DNA from: Gemmatimonadota bacterium
GTDB taxonomy: Bacteria; Gemmatimonadota; Gemmatimonadetes; Gemmatimonadales; Gemmatimonadaceae
Assembly: GCA_003223455.1 (NCBI GenBank)
Contig: QHVE01000013.1
Span: 1 to 64,000 of the forward strand
Direction: 5' to 3'
DNA: 64,000 nucleotides
The notes under the pieces were generated by a model. That model did not search any database and was not told the DNA's origin. It saw only the letters and a list, made by a program, of their open reading frames with translations. Shown here piece after piece: positions 59,679 to 64,000 of this stretch. Position numbers and translations under genes: made by a program. How positions within the stretch are numbered: the first letter of the stretch is position 1; the number at the start of each line of letters is the position of its first letter.

Positions 59679-61508
59679 CTACGCCGCCACGCTCTCGTCC
59701 TCGTACAGTCGGTCGATCACGTCGCGGTACGTCTTGTCGATCACGCGGCGCTTGACCTTGAGCGTCGGCGTGAGCTCGCCGCGCTCCACGCTGAAGTCGT
59801 GCTCGAGGATCCCCACCTTCTTCGGCGTCTCGTACTTGGCGAGCCCCTGCAGCTTGCCGTAGACCTCCTTCTCGAGCTTGGCGTGCACGATGGGCATCTC
59901 GAGCAGCTGCGATCGGTCCGTCCAGAGCAGATTCTTGATGCGCGCCCACTTCTCGAGCTGCTCCCAGTTCGGCACGACGAGCACGACGGGGAACTTGCGC
60001 TTGTCCCCGATCACGACCGCCTGGCTGATGTACTTGTTGGTCTTGAGCGTGTTCTCGATCGGCTGCGGGGCGATGTTCTTGCCTCCCGCCGTGACGATGA
60101 TGTCCTTCTTGCGATCGGTGATCGCGAGAAAGCCGTCGCGCATCTCACCGATGTCTCCGGTGTGGAACCACCCCTCCGAATCGATCGCCTCGCGCGTGGC
60201 CTCGGGCTTGTTGTAGTAGCCCTTCATCACGTGAGGTCCGCGCGTGAGGATCTCGCCGTCCGGTGCGATCATCACCTCGACACCGTGCATCGGCGTGCCG
60301 ACGGTGCCGATGCGGAAGGCGGCGGGGGTGTTCACGCTGATCACCGGCGAGGTCTCGGTGAGGCCGTAACCCTCGAGGATCACGAGCCCCGCCGCGTAGA
60401 AGAACTTGTTGATCTCGGGCGCGAGCGGTGCACCGCCGGAGACGAAATACCGCAGCCGCCCGCCGGTGCGCTGTTGCAGCTTCGAGAAGACCAGGCGCTG
60501 GGCGATCCGGTATTGTAGTGCGAGGAAGCCGCGCGGCGTGCGGCCAGCGAGCTTCTCCTCCGCCCATCGCTCGGCCACGGCGCGCGCCCAGAAGAAGATG
60601 CGTTTCTTGACCGCGCCTCCCGACAGCGCGTTCTCCAGCACGCGCGCGTACATCTTCTCGTACAGCCGCGGCACCGAGAGCACGATCGTCGGTCGCACGG
60701 TCTGCATGTCGATCGGAACGGTGTCCATCGATTCGGCGTACGCGATCGAGCAGCCGACCTGGAACATGAGGTAGTGGCCCGCCATCCGCTCGAAGATGTG
60801 CGAGAGCGGCAGAAAGCTCAGGCAGACGTCCTTCCCCTCGAACGGGATCTGCACCGCCGAGGTCATCACGTTCGAGTACAGGTTGTCGTGCGTCAGCATG
60901 ACTCCCTTCGGCTCGCCCGTGGTACCTGACGTGTAGATGAGCGTCGCCACGTCGTCCGGCTGCACCTCGAGCGCCTCCCGACGGTACCGCGTTCGCCGTG
61001 CCTCGTCGTCCACGGCGGTGCCGCGCTGCTCCACGTCGGCGAGCGTGAAGTCGGCGCCCTCGTGCCGCGACGCGGCGAAGGTGATCACGTGTCGCAGCCG
61101 CGTGCAGTGGTCGCGCACCTGCGCGATCTTCGCCGCCTGCGTCGCGTCGCTGACGAAGATCGCCACCGCGCCGGAGTCGTTCAGAATGTACGCGGCCTGC
61201 TCGGGCGGAAGATTGGGGTACAGTGGCACGTCGGTGAGCGATGCGGTGAGGCACGCGTAGTCCGCGATCGCCCACTCGGGACGGTTCTCCGAGAAGATCG
61301 CGACCCGCTCCCCCGCCTGAATTCCCAGCTCCTGCAGCCCGAGCGCGACCCGGCGCACCCGTTCGCCGACGGTGCGACTCGAGATCGGCGTGTACGCTCC
61401 CTTCACCTTGACCTGAAGGGCGTCGGGCTTGTTGTGCGCCAGCGCGCCGAAGAACAGTCGTGTGAGCGTACCGGGGGGTGTGTTGCGAGGTCCACCGGAT
61501 GAGATCAT
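59679..61508 (-). CDS. Long-chain fatty acid-CoA ligase (AMP-forming, FAA1-like)
   Basis: A 609-residue ANL enzyme. P-loop-like LIYTSGTTGEPKGVMLTHDN is near 190. Next come the A4-like GYGLTETSPVISVN, the hinge ITDRKKDIIVTAGGKNIAP and the C-terminal catalytic lysine region GELTPTLKVKRR. The size and the long inserts resemble FAA1/COG1022 synthetases. It activates long-chain fatty acids at the membrane. It is convergent with the Trm112-like gene (4-base gap) and stands alone. Confidence 0.93.
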   Translation of the reverse strand: MISSGGPRNTPPGTLTRLFFGALAHNKPDALQVKVKGAYTPISSRTVGERVRRVALGLQELGIQAGERVAIFSENRPEWAIADYACLTASLTDVPLYPNLPPEQAAYILNDSGAVAIFVSDATQAAKIAQVRDHCTRLRHVITFAASRHEGADFTLADVEQRGTAVDDEARRTRYRREALEVQPDDVATLIYTSGTTGEPKGVMLTHDNLYSNVMTSAVQIPFEGKDVCLSFLPLSHIFERMAGHYLMFQVGCSIAYAESMDTVPIDMQTVRPTIVLSVPRLYEKMYARVLENALSGGAVKKRIFFWARAVAERWAEEKLAGRTPRGFLALQYRIAQRLVFSKLQQRTGGRLRYFVSGGAPLAPEINKFFYAAGLVILEGYGLTETSPVISVNTPAAFRIGTVGTPMHGVEVMIAPDGEILTRGPHVMKGYYNKPEATREAIDSEGWFHTGDIGEMRDGFLAITDRKKDIIVTAGGKNIAPQPIENTLKTNKYISQAVVIGDKRKFPVVLVVPNWEQLEKWARIKNLLWTDRSQLLEMPIVHAKLEKEVYGKLQGLAKYETPKKVGILEHDFSVERGELTPTLKVKRRVIDKTYRDVIDRLYEDESVAA

Positions 61509-61593
61509 CGCTACCTCCGACGTTGGAGACGCCGCGGGGGGCGCGGCGTGACGGCCGAAGATATCGCGGCGGGCTCGGCGAGCGCCACCATAG

Positions 61594-62397
61594 CTATTTC
61601 GTCGTCACCACGAAGCGGATCGGGCTGCCCTTCAGCGGTATACCCTTCAGGTTGTTGGCCGACGCGCTGACCTCGACGCTGTCGAAGCCCAGTGGGATGG
61701 CGCGGATGCGGCGCGAAGCGCTTCCCGCCGCGTCGGTCGTGTCGGTCGCCGCGCGGCCGGTGGGCAGCCGAAAGCGGCCGGTGTCGTCGATCAACACCAG
61801 CGTGGTGTCGGGAATCGAGGCCGTCGCCGGAAAGATCCGCGTGACGGCATATCGCACGATGATCGACTTCACGCCGGCGCGCTGCGTCGTCGAGGTGGGT
61901 GGGCTCGTGACGCTGACGCCGAGCGACACGACAGAGGTGACCTCGCCGGCGGTCGGCACCGGGAACCGCGAGCTGGTGCTGGTCGACGCGGAGACGGAGT
62001 CCGGCTGGAGCACGACGTCGAGCGACGCCGGAGGCGTCTGCAGGCGCGTTCCCACCTGTCCGACGATCGTCGCCGTGCGCACCGAATCGCCGATCGCGAG
62101 GTTGGTCGGCGTGAGATGGACGCTCTGGCCAGGAATCGACGTGACGATGAACAGGGGCGTGATGTTGCGAACCGTGTCGCCGCTGTTGTCGATGCCGTAC
62201 AGCTTGAGCGGAGTCACGACGCCGAGGCTGTCGCGCAGCGTGTCACCGAGTGCGACAGCCGGCGAGGCCAGGATGATGGGGGAGATGTAGGCGACGCCTT
62301 CGGGCAGCGTCGGCACCTCGCCGCACGCGAGACCGGCGACGACGAGTGCCACGCCGGCGAGACGCGCCGGAAAGGATCCAGGCCTCGGGTCGGTCAC
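61594..62397 (-). CDS. Hypothetical lipoprotein
   Basis: A 267-residue protein from ATG 62397, overlapping the parA stop by ATGA. The signal has a lipobox LAC (VVAGLACGEVP, cysteine near 25). The mature part is beta-rich with two or three Ig-like stretches (GDTLRDSLGVVTPLKLYGID, GDSVRTATIVGQVG, GFDSVEVSASANNLKGIP) and many Ser/Thr. Role unknown; a surface adhesive-like domain is possible. It is co-translated with parA, an odd pairing. Confidence 0.8.
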   Translation of the reverse strand: MTDPRPGSFPARLAGVALVVAGLACGEVPTLPEGVAYISPIILASPAVALGDTLRDSLGVVTPLKLYGIDNSGDTVRNITPLFIVTSIPGQSVHLTPTNLAIGDSVRTATIVGQVGTRLQTPPASLDVVLQPDSVSASTSTSSRFPVPTAGEVTSVVSLGVSVTSPPTSTTQRAGVKSIIVRYAVTRIFPATASIPDTTLVLIDDTGRFRLPTGRAATDTTDAAGSASRRIRAIPLGFDSVEVSASANNLKGIPLKGSPIRFVVTTK

Positions 62398-63118
62398 CGC
62401 AGCTTCGGGTCGAGGATCTCGGCGAGCCGAGTGTAGGCTTTCGACGCCGGGTCGTCGGGGGAACGGAGCACCACGGGCTGACCCGCGGCGAACGCATCGA
62501 TCGACGCCATCGTGCGCGGGATCGCGACGTCGAACAGCAGCTCGGCAGGCAACTGCTCGCGGACGTACGCCGCAACACGCTGGGAGACAGCGTTGCCGTC
62601 CTCGAGCATCGTCAGCAGGATCCCGTCGAGCACCAGGCTGCCGTTCTGCGCCGTCGCTTCTCGCACGGCGCGCAGGATCTGGGTCGTCGTCTGCAGGGCG
62701 AGCGGCTCACACTGGAGCGGCACGACCACGTGCTGGCTGTGCGCCAGCACGCGCCGCGTGACCGCGCCCAAGCCGGGTGGCGTGTCGACGACGACGACAT
62801 AGCCGCGCTTGCGAGCCCGCGTGAACAGTCGTGGTCGCCCGAATCGGAGACCGAGCCCGCTAGCAGCACGCGCAGCCAGGGCAGCGGCGTGGCGAGAACC
62901 ACGTCCTGCAACTCGTGCGTTCCGGCCAGCACGTCGGCGAGCCCGGCGGGATGCTCGGCTCCCGTGAGCCCGACGCCGTGCCGGACGGCACCCTGCGGAT
63001 CGACGTCGACGATCAGAGTCTTGCGCCCTCGCCGCGCCAGCGCGGTCGCCAGGTTGATGGCGGTCGTGGTCTTGCCGACTCCTCCCTTCTGGCTGACGAC
63101 GGCGAGGACGGTTCCCAC
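62394..63118 (-). CDS. ParA-family ATPase, interrupted by a frameshift
   Basis: From GTG 63118 (TAGTG overlap with the upstream TPR gene), the N-terminal frame gives VLAVVSQKGGVGKTTTAINLA, the deviant Walker A of ParA/MinD, and LIVDVDPQGAVRHGV. The frame is lost near 62828-62834. A second frame continues as RARKRGYVVVVDTPPGLGA and CEPLALQTTTQIL to the stop at 62394. The 725-base span lacks one base; restoring it gives 241 residues. No parB is in the window, so an orphan ParA is likely. Real mutation or sequencing error cannot be told apart. Confidence 0.85.
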
Positions 63119-63541
63119 TACCCCTCGGGCTGCTGCTCGGGATAGTCGGCCGGCTGGGCTCGCAGCTCGCGGAGGGTCTGGCGCGCGTGACGGACCCAGC
63201 GATCGGCCTCGGCCCCCGAGGGAGGCGCTTCCAGGAACGCCTCGAGATGCGCTGCCCCCTCGGCCAGGTCGCCGCGCTTGATCAGAAGAAACGCGAGGCC
63301 GTAGTGCGCGCCCGACAGCTCGGGATCGGTTCATCCGCCCCGTGCGGGAGAAGGCGATCGCCATGTTCTGGAGGATGCGCGGATCGTTGGGATGATCGCG
63401 CATCGCAAGGCGATACGACGTCAGCGCCGCGTCGAAATCGCCCTGACGCTCGAGCGACAGCGCCTCGTTCAAATAGTCGAGGCGCTGTGGTTTCGGGCTG
63501 TGGTCCGACTTGCCGCCCAACAGGCGGCTGAACCAGGACAT
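63118..63541 (-). pseudogene. TPR-repeat protein with an internal deletion
   Basis: The first part (MSWFSRLLGGKSDHSPKPQR, then YLNEALSLERQGDFDAALTS and DPRILQNMAIAFSRTGRM) is a TPR array. At about 63325-63335 the frame breaks. A second frame resumes with DPELSGAHYGLAFLLIKRGD and runs to TAG at 63120-63118. Matching the 34-residue TPR period implies loss of about 12 residues (a deletion of about 35 bases) and a shift. Translation is linked to parA by TAGTG. The role is unknown; TPRs usually bind partner proteins. Confidence 0.7.
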
Positions 63542-63758
63542 GCGTGACGCTGCGGGAGGGAGTGGTGGCGTGCCGGCGGGGGACGGTTGACCGGGACACT
63601 ATTGCACCTGGGCGCAAACTTAATTCCCCGGAGCACGAGGCGGCAACTTGTTGGGGGAACGGTCGCGTGCGCCACGGCCATCGCCAAGCCGCTATCGCGC
63701 TTCCAGATACACACGTGACGGGCTAGCTTAGGCGGCTCCCACCTCCCCAGGAGCGCCG

Positions 63759-64000
63759 ATGTCGCCACGGAAGACCGCAGTCGAGCAGAGCAAGGGGGTC
63801 TTCGAGGTGGAATGGCCGATGTTCGGTGAGCTGTCGCGTGCGCTCGCACTCAAGGTCGTTCGCGACTACGACCCCGAGGTCGTCGTCGGTGTGGCCACGG
63901 CCGGGGTGGTCCCCGGTGCCGTGATCGCGGCGATCCTCGACCGCGAATTCCACTCGATCATCGTGAGCCGCCGCTACCAGTCGGATTCCATCCGCGACAC
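63759..64000 (+). CDS. Phosphoribosyltransferase-type protein, N-terminal part (runs off window)
   Basis: From ATG 63759, with AGGAG 6 bases ahead, the frame is open to the window edge. It reads MSPRKTAVEQSKGVFEVEWP, then VVVGVATAGVVPGAVIAAIL and SIIVSRRYQ, which fits the beginning of a type I phosphoribosyltransferase fold. Those enzymes salvage bases using PRPP. The PRPP-binding motif itself lies beyond the edge, so the specificity is unknown. The 217 bases before it (63542-63758) hold no supported gene. Confidence 0.75.
   Translation, partial: MSPRKTAVEQSKGVFEVEWPMFGELSRALALKVVRDYDPEVVVGVATAGVVPGAVIAAILDREFHSIIVSRRYQSDSIRD

Overview
The window is GC-rich and densely coded. It looks like a chromosomal segment of a diderm bacterium, most plausibly from the Gemmatimonadota. 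Supporting signs are many lipoproteins with clear lipoboxes, an RCC1-repeat lipoprotein with an Ig-like N-terminus, a POTRA/beta-barrel outer-membrane protein, M28 and amidohydrolase exported enzymes, and frequent GTG/TTG starts with ATGA or GTGA overlaps. The phylum call is inference from gene content, since no rRNA is present. No tRNA, rRNA, CRISPR array, transposase or prophage was seen.

Layout. 1-4843 (minus): dnaE, accA and the start of a PSP1/RicT-type gene; dnaE carries a one-base frameshift. 4911-8157: membrane-anchored aminopeptidase and a UvrD-type helicase, convergent. 8244-15022 (minus): lipA, pdhA, pdhB, pdhC, lpdA, lipB, which is a complete pyruvate dehydrogenase complex with its lipoate synthesis and transfer enzymes. 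15210-25298: thiO, small membrane genes, a truncated four-helix-bundle ORF between inverted repeats, a glycosyltransferase/DUF3108 pair, an M28 peptidase, a C26 amidase and a BamA/TamA-like barrel. 25320-33245 (minus): dipeptide/oligopeptide ABC transporter (binding protein, two permeases, two ATPases) plus a POT-family carrier, interrupted by an opposite-strand lipoprotein gene. 33324-39896: lipoate ligase, gcvP, gcvH, coaE, folE, tdk. 39893-41494: a DEAD-box-like protein that has lost its catalytic motifs but keeps a DbpA-type RNA-binding domain. 43621-52255 (plus): the most interesting locus, an archaeal-style DNA end-processing cassette of NurA, HerA, an exported protein of unknown role, Mre11/SbcD, Rad50/SbcC and a GNAT protein. 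52442-56866: lipoproteins, amidohydrolase, RCC1 protein. 57237-59674 (plus): PTPS, a second folE, an SDR and a Trm112-like protein; the first three together match a tetrahydrobiopterin pathway. 59679-64000: acyl-CoA synthetase, lipoprotein, ParA, TPR protein and a partial phosphoribosyltransferase.

Two families of short dispersed repeats stand out. One is built of 8-bp units (CCAACTCA/TGAGTTGG) and lies in the pdh operon, between gcvP and gcvH, and between nurA and herA, always abutting the 3' end of a gene. The other is a GGTACC-rich inverted element at three sites, also at gene 3' ends. Five otherwise recognisable genes are broken by small indels or a stop codon (dnaE, a lipoprotein, the RCC1 protein, parA, the TPR gene). 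Breaks in two or more housekeeping-type genes suggest consensus errors in the assembly at least as strongly as true gene decay.
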